The translations under genes and the position numbers were made by a program. The notes beneath the pieces were generated by a model. It saw only the letters and a list, made by a program, of their open reading frames with translations, was not told the DNA's origin and searched no databases. A stretch of DNA of 64,000 bases. Source: Eledone cirrhosa (Eukaryota > Mollusca > Cephalopoda > Octopoda > Eledonidae). Positions within the stretch are counted from its first letter, which is position 1, and every line of letters starts with the position of its first letter. This document shows, piece after piece, positions 31,950 through 43,669 of the stretch. Where the stretch lies: the NCBI GenBank assembly GCA_964016885.1, contig OZ024740.1:298473525-298537524 (forward strand), given 5' to 3'.

Positions 31950-34310
31950 TTAGGTAAGGCGGGTCTTCTCTATTACTGAGTACCGCCAAAGATCTCGGTC
32001 CAGTGACATTGTCTTGGAGAGGTGTAAGTGTGTGAGGTCGGAATTTATCAAGTCGTCCCAGGTTTTTCTGGGTCTGCCTACTCCGTGGCTACCGTCTATT
32101 TTTATTGCCCTGCACTTTTTTATACAGCTGTCTTTCATGCGCATCACGTGACCATACCAATGTAGCCTTCTCTCGAGTAAACAACATCTGATCCCTCTTA
32201 TTTCTAATTTTTCCCTTAGTTCGTTAATGCTTTGCCGTTCACGTATATTACTATTACACATCCAGCGGAGCATGCAAGCTTCGTTCCTCTCTAGTCTGCA
32301 TATATCCTCTGCACACAATGCCCAGGTCTCACTGCCATGCAACATTGCTGTTCGTATGCAGGCATCATACAGCCTGCCTTTCATTTTTAGGGAGAACCCT
32401 TTAGCGGCTAATAGTGGTATAAGCTCTCTGAACTTTTTCCATCCAGTTCTGACTCTAGCTACTGTACTTACAGAGCACCCTCCCCCACTGCTGATTGTGT
32501 CACCCAGGTAATGGAAGCTGTCCGCTATTTCTATAGAACCCTCTGTGCAATTGAAAGAGCTAGTATTTTGTGGGCACTTGCTGCTACTTATTGCACCAGA
32601 GCACCGGCCACATATAAAATCTATGTTCTTAGTTAGCTTACCTGTGATCCCACTACATCTTTTATGCACCCATACTTTGCATTTGGGACATAAAATGGAG
32701 TTTCTACCTACGCCTTTCCTACACACTGAGCATGGTCATTTCCCGGATGGGACTGGCGCCCTATTTTCCTTCCTACAAACTAGAACTTTAGTCTTAGCCA
32801 GGTTAATTTTAAGTCCTTTTGATTCTAGCCTGTGCTTCCATGTTTGGAATTTCTTCTCCAGTTCGGCCATTGATTCAGCTATGAGTGTTAGATCATCTGC
32901 ATATAGGAGTTCCCATGGGCAGCCGGTCTTGAAACTCCACTGTTATAGCCTGAAGGGCAATAATAAATAGTAGGGTGCTAAGAACGGAGCCCTGATGAAC
33001 ACCAACTTTTACGCTAAACTCTTCACTATATTCGTTGTTAATTCTAACCTTGCTGACTGTTTCTTTATACATGGCTTGTATAGCTCTCACAAGCCATTCA
33101 TCAACACCTAGTTTTCTAAGAGCCCACCAGATAATGGAACGGGGGACTCTGTCGAAGGCTTTCTCCAAGTCGACAAAAGCTAAGTATAGGGGTTTACTTT
33201 TAGCTAGGTACTTCTCCTGTAGTTGTCGTACAATGAAAAGAGCGTCTGTGGTACTTTTACCTGACACAAACCCGAACTGCATTTCATCTAGATCAATTCT
33301 CTCTCTGATTAGTTGCGTTATTACTTTTTCCGTGACCTTCATGACCTGGTCGACTAATTTAATGCCTCTATAGTTACTCCTATCTAGGGCATCTCCTTTA
33401 CCCTTGTAACAGTTAATGATGATGCTGCTACGCCAGTCCTTCGGAACAACCCCATTCTGTATGACTTGGTTTACCATCCGGGTGACCATGGTGTGTCCCA
33501 CCATTCCAGAGGCTTTCAGCATCTCAGCAACTATTTCCGAAGGCCCAGCCGCCTTACCCGTCTTCATATCTTTAATTGCCTTACTTATTATACTACCTTC
33601 GACTAACACTGCTGGTCCCTCTATTGGGTCGATGTGGGGGAGACTGTCTTTCTCCCATTTATTCTCCTCATTTATTCTCCTCATTTAGTAGCCTTTCGTA
33701 GTGACACTTCCAAGCTACCTTCTTATCAGCGTCAGTGATGGCAAGTACACCATCATCATTAAGTACACACTTCTCCCCGACAATATCACGGTTTTCCTTG
33801 ACACATTGCCTAGCAATCCTGAACACCTCACGTTTTTGGTCCTCGCGTTGTAGAACATGCTTGAACTTTCTTTCCTCTGCTTCCCTTCTTGCGAAGTACA
33901 CTTGTCTCCTAGCTTCCCTCCTGGCCACTTGATAGTCTTCTCTACTTCCCCCATCCCGCCATACTTTCCAAGCCTGCTTTTTGGCCTTAATTGACTCCTC
34001 CACCTTACTGTTCCACCACCATGTTACTCTCCTCCTGCCTATAGGCCTGCTCCAGCCACAGACTTCGTCTGCCGCCATCAGCAGGTTTGCTTTCAGGAAT
34101 TCCCACTGTTCCTCTATATTGTACGACTCTAAATGCTCTTCCTTACTGTCGAAAGCATCAAGTAATATGCTTTTAAATTTATTTCTGGCTGTGGGGTCCT
34201 TTAACTTCCATATTTTTCTCCTGAGGACAGTCCTCTTCTGCTCTCGAGTACGTCTCGTCCTGACTATGAGGTTGCTAATTATGAGTATGTTGGGAGGTGC
34301 ATTCTTCATG
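31950..34310 (-). pseudogene. RTE-like LINE RT, PHD and C-terminal region, frameshifted
   Basis: The linker (34309-33668) carries WWNSKVEESIKAKKQAWKVW. A short duplication near 33660-33690 (ATTTATTCTCCTC twice) disrupts the frame before LLNEENKWEKDSLPHIDPIE. The RT frame (33684-32893) has FGFVSGKSTTDALF, FVDLEKAFDRVPR and GVHQGSVLSTLLF. An extra base near 32930 puts YADDLTLIAES in another frame. The GKW-CSVC start of the finger is also shifted (CCATTTCCC to TCATTTCCC change near 32736). The last frame (32726-31950) runs through the finger to the C-terminus. Compared with copy 1 it keeps Gln at the TAG position. Confidence 0.88.
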
Positions 34311-35374
34311 GGGGAGGGATTTAGTGTTTACAACAGACACTCTGTCACGTCTTCTGGTAAGGATATAATCTACCTGGCTTGTATGTTCCCCTGATCTGTA
34401 GGTGATCAAGTGATTGTCTCGTTTTTTGAAGTTAGTGTTACAGATAGTTAGGTTATTTGCGTCACAGAATTTCAGGATTCTGGAGCCTTCCTCATTTCTA
34501 GTACCAAACCCATAGCCTCCGTGGATTCCATCATAGCCGTCACAATGTTGTCCAACGTGACCATTTAGGTTGCCAGCAATAATTATATAGTCACTGTCGG
34601 TTATTTGGGAGGTAGTGAGCATCAGTGTCTCATAGAAACTGTCTTTTATAGTGCCAGGCAGTCCGGATTGGGGCGCGTACGCAGATATTACCATCACAGT
34701 AGTTCTATTTAGAACAAGTCTTCATCATCATCATCATCATCAGGTTTAGCGTCCGTGTTCCACGCTTGCATGGGTTTGGACGGGGGTTTTCCCACTTGAG
34801 GCAAGAGTGGTTGTCTTGCTCGCATAGGACTGTCTGGCGGGTTTTCTACAGCTGGATGCCCTTCCTAACACCAACCACATTTACAGTGTGGCGCTGGGAG
34901 GTTTTTACCGTGTTGCCTACACGGCCACATTTACAGCGTGGACTGTGTGTTTATTTTAATTATTCTGTCATTCACTCTATTTACGTCTATTATCTTATCT
35001 ACCCATTTTTCTGCTAACATGATTCCTACCCCACCCTGCCCATTGTCATTTCTCACCCAGAAAAGCTTATAGCATCGTTTTTTACCCACAATGAATCTAG
35101 CAGACCCGCCCCTCCACCTGTTCTCTTGGATACAGCAAACATCAATCTCCTTACGTTCAAGCATTTCTACAACCTCGTTAGAGCGGCCTTTTAAGGTGCC
35201 TACATTCATGGTACCAACTCTGAAGTTTTGGATTGCGTTTGGTGGGTGGGGCGCAGGGAGGGGTGAGGTGGATGGGGTTGGGGTTATGTTGGCCATCCGT
35301 GGCCGCAACAAAGAGGAGGGGGCCTTGCCCTTTTGTCCAGCAGCATGAGGTGAATTTGTCGTTATCTTTGGCAT
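34275..35374 (-). pseudogene. RTE-like LINE APE endonuclease, split by insertion
   Basis: The N-terminal part (35374-34950) reads FRVGTMNVGTLKGRSNEVVE and later DVCCIQENRWRGG, the N and QEXXW-type motifs of an exonuclease-endonuclease-phosphatase fold. It stops at DRIIKI where the nested tail begins. The second part (34720-34275) resumes with TTVMVISAYAPQSG, then IIAGNLNGHVG (normally GDFN-like), GTRNEEGSRIL, and SQVDYILTRR. The fold resembles that of RTE/BovB elements (annotated in databases as craniofacial development protein 2-like). The frame after TKSLPHEECTSQH shifts before the RT linker. Confidence 0.85.
34722..34950 (-). mobile_element. RTE-type tail nested inside RTE copy 3
   Basis: Begins with ATC repeats (34724-34742), then GGTTTAGCGTCCGTGTTCC and ends within the first tail module near 34950. 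Removing it joins the two halves of the endonuclease with the correct frame and no visible target loss. Confidence 0.9.
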
Positions 35375-35375
35375 T

Positions 35376-36000
35376 GTCTTCGGGTGTCCAGATTCTTCAG
35401 ACTCTCCAGAAATTCCTTAGTCCATCCATCATATCGAAAAGCAACCAGAAGTGATAGCATAGGCCGTTGACTTGTGATTGGTCCAAATAATAAGGTGGAG
35501 AGTGGGGGAGGGGTATGGGGTAGTTTGCGAGGATGTAGGCTTATTTATATTTGGTGCGTAGGGAGTGAGAGGGAGTGAGAGAGTGACGTATATGATAGAG
35601 AGAGAGAGTGAGGGTGAAACGATTTTAGAGGGCCGAGAGAGAGAGAGGCCATTTCTATGAATCCTGGAAAATTTTTTCGGCCAAAATGGTAGCGGGAAGA
35701 TTATTTAGAACAACGTGGAGAACATTTTTAGAACAGTGAGACAGAATTATAGAAGGACAATTATGAATAAGATTTTGATTCTGGGCGATTTTAGATATAT
35801 GGATGAATGAACCGAAGGGTGGGGAGTTAAGAAGAAAATGATATTTGTACATTACATTTCTTAGAAGCAGACTGACCATCAATAAGAGTTGACAAATTCT
35901 GAATTTTGTCCCCCGTAACAGGCTTATTTATATTTGGTGCGTAGGGAGTGAGATAGTTGCTTCATTTCTCTCCAGTCTACGCATGTCTTAGTCTCTGAAA
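35376..36000 (-). other. probable LINE 5-prime leader with 33-bp direct repeats
   Basis: Purine-rich GAGAGAGTGAG stretches (35560-35655). A perfect 33-bp repeat, starting GGCTTATTTATATTTGGTGC, occurs at 35538-35570 and 35921-35953. The last 40 bp (about 35955-35995) look like a scrap of RTE C-terminal code (TCATTTCTCTCCAGTCTACG). Confidence 0.6.
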
Positions 36001-36590
36001 AAATTTCAAGAAACAAAATATTTAACTTATTCTACATAAACTTGAACATCATTGATGATGATAATGATCAAATCAAATACACAGTGATGGTATATTTTCT
36101 AATGGAATATGTAGCTTGTTTCCAATGTTACCTTCAACAAAACTGTCTTCAGTGTGACACTGAAGTTTTTTTGTTGTTACAGTTCACACCTATGTAGGTT
36201 TTGCTGGCCTCCTACGAGGTTGTATCTCATAGGAAGTTTCTTGTGTGTTTTAATGATAGAGACCACAGTCCTATAATGATCATTATGGTCTGGAAGCATT
36301 GATGGATTTGGAAACTTTACTACTAAAAAAAAGTCCTTTATAAAAATGATATCTACTAGTTGCATTTTAGGGCAACACACACATGTATATATACATACAC
36401 ACACATCATGGAAGAACCATTTTAACTATTCAAGAACAGACAAAATATGTTATATTCATTTTATTTACTGAGATGTTAAAATTTTCATATTTCTCTGACT
36501 TGGTCACTGACAATTCTGCTGTGACTTAAAAATTACTTACTGGCAAGTTTTTATAAGGCCTTGGGGGATATTTTTTACTTTTTATCTTCT
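36001..36590 (+). other. intron sequence, nothing recognised
   Basis: AT-rich with a short CA/TA stretch at 36369-36408. No coding motif. Confidence 0.5.
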
Positions 36591-36880
36591 TTTGTTGAAT
36601 TTTCAGCCATACATATTTCTATATAGCAATTGTTGCTTTGACCTCATAATGCAGAGGAGTGGAAAATATAAAAATAACCAACTGATTCCTTTCTGTGCCA
36701 GTTGCCACCAAGACTTCCTGTATCCTCATCTCCTGACTGCTGTTATCCCCTGCAAAATCAAGCGGGGTGCGTTCTACTTGAGGAAGAAGCCCCTATGAGG
36801 TGGAGTGGCTGATGCAATGGTTGTTGCTGGCTATTCTCAGTGGCAATGCTTTTGCCATCTTGCGGTGCAACTGAGATATA
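36591..36880 (+). pseudogene. remnant of the GC-rich LINE C-terminus
   Basis: After KIKRGAFYLRKKPL and a stop, the frame reads EVEWLMQWLLLAILSGNAFAIL (36781-36860). This parallels the C-terminus of the element at 8430-8510 (ELEWLFQRISLAVLRGNAFSIL is split by no gap there). A locally higher GC content supports it. Strongly diverged, probably an old relative and not a recent copy. Confidence 0.6.
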
Positions 36881-37296
36881 TCGCCTAAAGCTTGACCCTC
36901 TCTTCCTTTTTTCCACCTTTCTCAATATTTAATTTTTTTGTTGTTGGTTGATCTTTTGACATGGGTTGCCATTAGTCACTTTTAGGTTCAATTTCTCTGT
37001 TTGCATACTTACTTGTCTGCACATTCCATTGCAACCATTCTTCCCATTTTTGTTTGTCTTTTGTCACATTTGTTGGTTTTGAATGTATGGAGACATTTGC
37101 TAAGTATATATAAAGTATGTTTGGAATGTCTGCTTATAGTATAATTCTATTGAATTTAGATTCTTGCTAAGTTGATTTATTTAAGTGTATGCTAAAAAGA
37201 ACAGAAACAAACAAAGAATGAACCAAATAATACATTATAATATAATAAATAAATTGTACATATGAATATGTATTTGTAGACACTCATATTTGTATA

Positions 37297-37327
37297 TTAC
37301 TACATATATATATATATATATATCTAC

Positions 37328-37372
<45 letters not shown>
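37297..37372. repeat. TA microsatellite
   Basis: Two (TA)n runs, 37303-37323 and about 37333-37372, next to the 3-prime end of a Penelope-like remnant. Confidence 0.9.
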
Positions 37373-37376
<4 letters not shown>

Positions 37377-38600
37377 AAAGGTAAACAGAAATAACAAAGC
37401 AAACGACAGAACAATGAAGAAATATATTATTAGTTTTACGCTTGATATAGTAGGAAAAGAGTCTTAACGTTTTGGACACTAATCCTTCATCAGAAAATAG
37501 AATGAGGAATTAAAGAAGAAATAGAAAGATTAAAGAGATAGGCAGGGCATAACACATTTTTTGTTAGAAAAAATAACAGGTCCATTCATGTTGCCATCTC
37601 TTGAAAAACTGTTGAAATACGTTTTGAAAAGGTGTTGATGGAGCACGTCTATCTGAAAGGGAAAAAATACTGTTTTGTATATAGAGCTGTATGTGTGTAT
37701 GTGTTTATATGTCTATATGAAGCTGAGGACATGTGCATATATATCTAAGTAAAAGCGTGTGTGTGTGTTTGTAAGTGCAAAGCTGTGGGCAAATGTGTGT
37801 GTATATAAGGGTGTGTGTTTGTGTGTGTGTACAGAAATTTGAAGGTATATATAGAGGTGTGTTTGTGCGTTTTTTGTTGGTCTATGTAAGCTGTAAGAGA
37901 GTATAATTCTGACCATAAGAGCCATAGGAACCTATGGGGTGAATGTATGTGCAGGTGTGTGACAACGGACGGGGTGAAGGTGAGAGTGGCAAGGGGTAGA
38001 GATGTCAGCACGAGTGTATGTAAGATTAAAGAAATTGGGAAAGGGAATTGAGTCCATTGAGGAAACTGGTCCCAAGGCAGAAAATCAGATTCTGCTCACT
38101 TCAGGTGCACGAGGCCTGTGATCTGTGATGTAAAAGGACATCAAAGACATGTAGAGAAGAGTGCCCTGGGGAATAGAAATGACGAATGATGGGGTTATCC
38201 ATACCAAGTCATATGTCCCTCCAATGTTCAGCTAAATGTTCCGCCAAATGGCGTCCTGTTTGTCCAATGTATAAGGACCCACAAAGGGAACACAGGAGGG
38301 CATGACTACATGGGTGGATGTGCAGGTGAAGGAGTGGTGGATATGGAATGAACCATTGGTGCCTGTGAGAGTGGTGAGGTTAGAAGTGAAGGGATAGGTA
38401 TTACAGTGCGGATGAGATCAGGGATTAGAGCTGGGTGGAGTCCTAGGAGAGGAAGGGAAGGAACTACAAGCCAGAGGTTGTGGAGATTACGGGCTTGCTT
38501 AAAGGTGATGATTGGTGGGTTTGGAGAAAAGTGAGAAGTGATGGGGTCAGAAGAGAGGGTGCGGAAACAAAGGAGGATATGTCACTGGAGGCGTAGGGTG
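37373..38600 (-). mobile_element. Penelope-like element, 3-prime half remnant
   Basis: On the minus strand, 38290 to about 38020 encodes, with interruptions, CSLCGSLYIGQTGRHLAEHL, DNPIIRHF and PQGTLL/PGHS-like segments. This is the GIY-YIG endonuclease of Penelope-like retroelements with its CxxC knuckle. Upstream (38600-38300) is decayed linker. Downstream (38020-37373) is non-coding, ending with a hammerhead-like core at 37464-37493 and then a (TA)n tract. The reverse transcriptase is missing. Many stops; dead. Confidence 0.72.
37464..37493 (-). ncRNA. hammerhead-ribozyme-like core, decayed
   Basis: Minus strand: CTGATGA, then a GGA/TCC stem closed over TTAGTG, then AAAACG. A hammerhead needs CUGANGA, stem II and GAAA; here the G of GAAA is A, which should inactivate it. 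Penelope-like elements are known to carry hammerhead motifs, and this one sits downstream of a GIY-YIG remnant. Confidence 0.45.
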
Positions 38601-38617
38601 ATAGGTTATATATATAT

Positions 38618-38965
38618 ATCATCATCATCTCCACCATTTAACATCTATTTTCCATGCTTGTAAGGGTTAGATTGCTGTCACATGCTGAGCCCAGGCAGGT
38701 TAGGTGACTAGAACTTGCTCATACACTTTGTTTTGGTTTGGTTTCTATGGCTGGATGACCTTCCTAACGCCAACCACTTTACAGTATGAACTAGGAGCAT
38801 AGTTTCTACAGCTAGATGCCCTTCCTAACACCAACCACTTTACAGAGTGTACTGAGGCCATTTTATCATAACTCTGACACTGCCACCTTACAGGGTAGAC
38901 TTGGTGCTTTTTGTCGTGGCAATAGCACTACCACCTTATAGGGTGGACTGGATGCCTATATATAT
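38618..38965 (-). mobile_element. RTE-type tail with multiple modules
   Basis: ATC repeat at 38618, CCATGCTTGTAAGGGTTAG, then two copies of the TGGATGCCCTTCCTAACACC block (38750 and 38813) and three tail modules to about 38955. Confidence 0.82.
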
Positions 38966-38969
38966 ATAT

Positions 38970-39411
38970 ATTGCTGGCAGGCAAACAAAGTAAGTAAACA
39001 TTATGGCAGATCCTCAGGGATAGTTATTAGTAAGAGAACCAGTGAGTGAAATAAACTTTTCCAATCTAGGTAAGGTTCCATACACATGAATAGTAAATGT
39101 AATAAAAGCAGAGTGGAAAAAATTCCTGGATCTACTATCTCTGTTGGTAACAAAGGGATTCTTTCTTTGAGTGAAGGATAGATTATATGATGTCTGTGTG
39201 AGAAGTGTGATGTTGCATGATAGAGAGACATGGGCAGTAAATGCAGAAGATATTCAAATGCTCGCGAGAAATGAATTGAGCATAATCTGTTGACTGTGTA
39301 ATGCTAGTGCGCATGAGCGATAAACCGCAGACAAGCTGAGAGGAAAACTGGGCATTAGAGGAACCAGATATAGTGTGCAGGAGAGAAAGTTGTACTGATA
39401 TCATATTTGTC
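38970..39411 (+). mobile_element. RTE-like LINE, decayed C-terminus
   Basis: Plus strand, in interrupted frames: LYDVCVRSVMLHDRETWAVN (39183-39240), AEDIQMLARNELS, then RGKLGIRGTRYSVQERKLY to about 39398. These match LYDACIRTAMLHGSETWAL and LRKKLEIRGIRC of the intact copies. Several stops. Confidence 0.78.
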
Positions 39412-39579
39412 ATCATCCTCTTTCACCTCCCATCTATTGTCACTTGCCCATGACATCATACTTATCATTCTTACCTCCTCTCACCCCATTCTCTCTCCTA
39501 AATGCAGTTCACTGAGGACAAGCTATCACCCCCAACCCCATAGAGTAGAGAGAGAATTTCAGTGGAGTGAATGACCGAC

Positions 39580-40420
39580 AATCTCCCTAATGCTAGTACC
39601 ATGATAAAATATATCCAGTATACTCTGTAAAGTTTTTTTTTAATATGAGAATAATCTGGAAAGTCTATTTTATAAATGCACAAAGTTGGCTTAAAAACCC
39701 ATTAATAATTACACATATGAAAAAGAAAGATAAAAACAAAATTAAGTAATGAGAAAAAGGGGATGGGGGTAAAGAATGGCAGATCTGGCTGTATGGGAAA
39801 GTAGAGGAAAGGACTATAAATGCCAAGTGGTTGGTGTTTCTATGATAAAGTGCATCCAGTGTACTCTGTAAGCTGGTTGCTGTTAGGAATGGCTTCCAGC
39901 TGTAGAAACCATTCAAAAAAAGGTTGAGAGGGCATTTCAGTCATAGCACAGCACCCTCTCTTGTGCTGGTGCCTTGAAAAGTATACTCATTGCACCCTGT
40001 TAAATAATTGGTGGTGATAAGGGGATCCAACTGTAGAAAGCATGTAAACAATGGGGCAAGAGTAGTCATTAGATGTGTAAATAGCACAATAACCTTAGGT
40101 GTTGGTGTCACAAAAAATGCACCCAGTATGCCCTGTAAAGTGGTTGGTGATAGGAAAACCATCCAGCTGTAGAAAAGCATGCCGAATGTAGGGTCCAGAG
40201 AACTCTTCAGATGTATCAAAGATAATACAATCTCTAGTGTTGGCCCCATGATAAAATGCATCCAATACACTCTGTAAAGTATGGGAAAGTATGTTGGTGG
40301 GATGAGCTGTTGGCTTCTCTGAAAGGTTATTGGTTCCGGGTAAGTACTGATTTGGTCGGTGAAGACCTATTTAACCCTTGCTAGCTGGGAAAAACAGATG
40401 TTAAATAATGATAATTAAGA
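39580..40420 (+). repeat. degenerate tandem RTE-tail modules
   Basis: At least four decayed blocks of the form CATGATAAAATGCATCCA, then ACTCTGTAAAGTGGTTGG and CCAGCTGTAGAAA recur at about 39598, 39840, 39965, 40105 and 40245. They end in a TTTAACCCTTGCTAGCTGG relic near 40372. Probably old insertions and module expansion. Confidence 0.7.
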
Positions 40421-40860
40421 TGTGTATATATTGAGTCACACCGTGATGTATGTGTGACTATGTCTAATTATATATATATATACCCTTTGAATTTAATATA
40501 TACTCCCGTAAGGTTGAGTAAAACTTTAGGCAGTATTCGGCTGCGCTTTCTAGCAACCAGCCTACTCGCCGACAGGCACCAATCACAAACTTTCTGCCTT
40601 GACCACTGGCCACGTGATGGTTCTTAGCCATTTTGAATTCATTTCTGGCGGGGATCATGGTAGAAGAAACTTAGGGGTATCTCCTGATGAGTTCCAAGCC
40701 TCGTGGATTTATCCAAGACCGGGTATATCCAAAAAGCGGAATGAAACCACCGGTGGTAGAGACTGAGAATTCTGGTAAAATATGTGCATTTTTTCTTCAA
40801 ACTTCTATTTTGTACCTAATTCCGTGTAGTTGGCTACTTCTCTAGTCAATTTCTACAATT
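40421..40860 (+). other. intron sequence, unclassified
   Basis: Positions 40500-40700 are less AT-rich (CCACGTGATGG, GGCGGGGATCATGG) and may belong to an unrecognised repeat. No coding evidence. Confidence 0.4.
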
Positions 40861-40874
40861 TTTTTGTCGTGATT

Positions 40875-41335
40875 TATATATATATATATACTTAGGGTAA
40901 ACATTGATGCAATTCAATTCAACCATTCTACATACTTTTTCCACATAGGAGTGATGGAGTATATTTAGAATAAGAAAATGCGAAGTATTTTCAGATGTTA
41001 AAGTCCTTTATTGATAAGGCTGTGATATATATTTCAATGCCGACAGTGGCCACACGATTCGATAACCATTGCCATGCTCTCATCAGACAGCGTCTTATAC
41101 GATAAGGTTACGTTCTCGAGGCAATCCAAATTAAAATGACGAGGGAATGGACAAAGATGATGTTCTTGAAGCCTTATTATGTAAGAAGCTGTCTGATGAG
41201 ATTATGGCATTGGTTAGGCAGAATCGCGTGGCCACTGTCATCATTAAAATGTGTATCACATATATCCTTATCAATAAAGGACTTTAACTACTTCGCATTT
41301 TCTTATTCTATATAATATATATATATATCATCATC
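40875..41335. repeat. TA-flanked fold-back element
   Basis: The left arm (about 40965-41100) and the right arm (about 41188-41320) are reverse complements with roughly 15-20 percent mismatches: TATTTAGAATAAGAAAATGC, GTCCTTTATTGATAAGG, GTGGCCACACGATTCG and CTCTCATCAGACAGC on the left mirror GCTGTCTGATGAGATT, CGCGTGGCCACTGTC, CCTTATCAATAAAGGAC and GCATTTTCTTATTC on the right. About 90 bp of different sequence sits between. (TA)n runs flank both outer ends. Confidence 0.85.
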
Positions 41336-41389
41336 ATCATCAAATATATATGCGTATAATTATGGTGGGTATACATATATTAGTGTTGG

Positions 41390-41632
41390 TGCCATGTTAA
41401 AATGCTCCTAGCCTGCACTATAGGGTGGTAGTGCTGGTACCATGATGAAATGCTCACAGTATAGGCTGTAAAGTGGTTGGCATGAGGAAGGGCATCCAGC
41501 TGTTGAACAATACCCAAAATGGAAGGTATGAGTTAGATGTGGTCATCTGACTGGTGTAACCTCAGAATGTGATGACCTGTCTGATCCATGCATGCTTGGA
41601 AAATAAATGTTAAATGGGGATGATGGTGAATC
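41390..41632 (+). mobile_element. RTE-type tail
   Basis: Tail modules (GTGCTGGTACCATGATG), AAGGGCATCCAGCTGTTG, CTGATCCATGCATGCTTGG and a GGGGATGATGGTG end. Confidence 0.8.
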
Positions 41633-43190
41633 AGCTCTATGACATTTACTCATCTAAATTCTGAAATATACTATACATACTGGGGTGCTGAAAAGTTCTT
41701 TACATGGGAGGTAGGATCGCTGCAATAAGTGTGTGAATCTGAGAGGGGAATATGTTGAATATTATCATAATTAGCTGATCTGCCTGTACTTTCTTTTACC
41801 CAAAGCCAGGATCTTTTCAGCACCTTGGTGTTTAATGCATATCTGTAACTAATTTTCAACCTGTGTTCAGCTAGTATATATGTGTATTTATATTATAATT
41901 TCTCTATACACTTATCCCCCCCCCCCCCCCCCCTCCTCTATATGTGTATGTGTTCATAATTTAGAAAGATACACGTGATACATTCAAATGCTCTATATTA
42001 ATAGAAATAGTTTGTTATATGTCACCAACATTTTAATGTATGATATTTTTATTTTAGATGTATTATCTCTTGTCTTTTATGAATCACTCTTACTTGAAAG
42101 CAAGCATGGCTACTCAAAGTCTTGATCTTCTTTCTACTTCTGTGATCAAACAGAAAACAGGTTTTATCTTTTAATCTGTGCTGTACATATGGATTTCATA
42201 TCTTTTATCTTAAAACTGCATCATATACATTGCCTTCATATCTCTAGCTTCTTGCATGATTTTATTGACTTAGTGTTTGCTTTTGACCTGACCATGTTCA
42301 CCTTTTTACTTCTTAAATTTTATAATAAATATATCCTAATATATTTATCTTGGATATTCAATACCCAGCTATACTATACTGTGCTCTGTTGCCATACTAT
42401 GTCATTTTCTAATAGATGGTTTATGTTTTTGTTTTACTTCTAAAATTGTAATGAGTTAAGTAGATCAACGATGGTAGTGGTATATTCCTTTCCAGTACTA
42501 GATTGCCATTTATATGGAGCTTTTGGAGAAGCTTTATCTATATATACTAGTAGCTTTATTTTATTTTAAAAAATCATACTCTGCCCATACCTATGCTATC
42601 AATGTTCAGATATTTTAGAATACTCTGAGCACTAAAGAGTTGAGGCAAGCCATTTGTGATTTGTGCTGGTAACTTAACTTTCATTCCTCTTTTTAGCCAT
42701 TTTATATCATTTATATTAATGGTGCCTTTCCGAACGACAACTATATTACACATTCCCATTTTTCCTCTTATAAATTGCTATATTTTTACTCTGTATTTAT
42801 TCAAAGGAACTGAAGGAAAATTTTAAATGTTTGTGTTTGGATTGTAAGATATTTTTACAGTTGAATACTTTCCCCATTAAGTTCAATGAAAGCTCTTTTT
42901 GTTGATAACTCTTCAGCCATAAATGTTTGCTTATCATATGTCACATTATAAATGAAACTCTGTAACTAGCAAATGTAAGCTTGTTGCTCTAGGAGATAAA
43001 CATTTTATTTCTGAAGAAATATAACCTTTTCGGAGTAGACTTGTTCTTCAAATTAATAGTCCTTATGTTTTAACTTCCTTATTGGAAAGAGGCATGGGAC
43101 ACATTATGTGTGTGTGTGTATATATGTGTATATGTACACACACAAATTTATATATATCATATATGTGTGTGTGTGTGTATCATTTATCAT
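41633..43190 (+). other. intron sequence; poly-C and TG tracts
   Basis: An 18-C homopolymer at 41916-41933 and TG/TA repeats at about 43108-43180. Otherwise AT-rich with no recognised gene or element. Confidence 0.55.
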
Positions 43191-43640
43191 TCTTTTCCCT
43201 GCTAGTAAAAGCTGAATGAGTTGTAAAGAATGAAGTCAGTATCTAATCGGAGTTACTGATTTCTTAGAATCGCTAGAGGCCTCTACCTTGCTTACATATG
43301 TTCCCATACTCTACAATGCACCAGGTGCATTTTATTGTGGCATCAGCAATAGGGAGGTTGTCATGTCTTTAAAACAACTGAAGATATTTTATTTAGTAAG
43401 TTTTCTATGGCTATCAACAATCACTTTCCAGAATGTACTGGGTGCATTTACCATGTAAATCACCAACATTGGAGATGTTATCATGCCCTTGACATAACTG
43501 AAGGGTCCTCTTGAACCTTATTGGGCATGGTTTCTACAACTGGACACCTTTCATGTCACCAATCACCTTATAGGTTGTTTTGAGTGCATTTTTCATGGCA
43601 CCTGCACAAGGGAGGTTGTCAGGCATTGATTTAACTAAAG
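43191..43640 (-). repeat. decayed RTE-tail modules
   Basis: Three blocks of the type CAATGCACCAGGTGCATTTTA, then AGGGAGGTTGTCATG (43315, 43435, 43570) with ATGGTTTCTACAACTGGAC at about 43530. An old, internally expanded RTE tail. Confidence 0.6.
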
Positions 43641-43669
43641 GGCCCTCCCTATCCATGAGGAGAGGGTAG

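Larger units (their letters stand above)
31558..35375 (-). mobile_element. RTE-like LINE copy 3, nearly full coding length, with nested tail
   Basis: The longest copy in the window. Minus-strand order: N-terminal basic/Pro-rich leader and APE endonuclease (35375 to about 34260), linker and RT (34310-32727), C4HC3 finger and C-terminal domain (to 31950), 3-prime UTR (to about 31585) and (GAT)n tail (31558-31584). A 5-prime truncated tail of the same family is inserted in the endonuclease (34722-34950). Sequence from 35376 to about 35690 may be its 5-prime UTR. Confidence 0.9.

Noticed and set aside
34275..34697. Host craniofacial development protein 2 gene
   Set aside because: The database name for such proteins is a known mis-annotation of RTE endonucleases; here it is joined to RT and a LINE tail.
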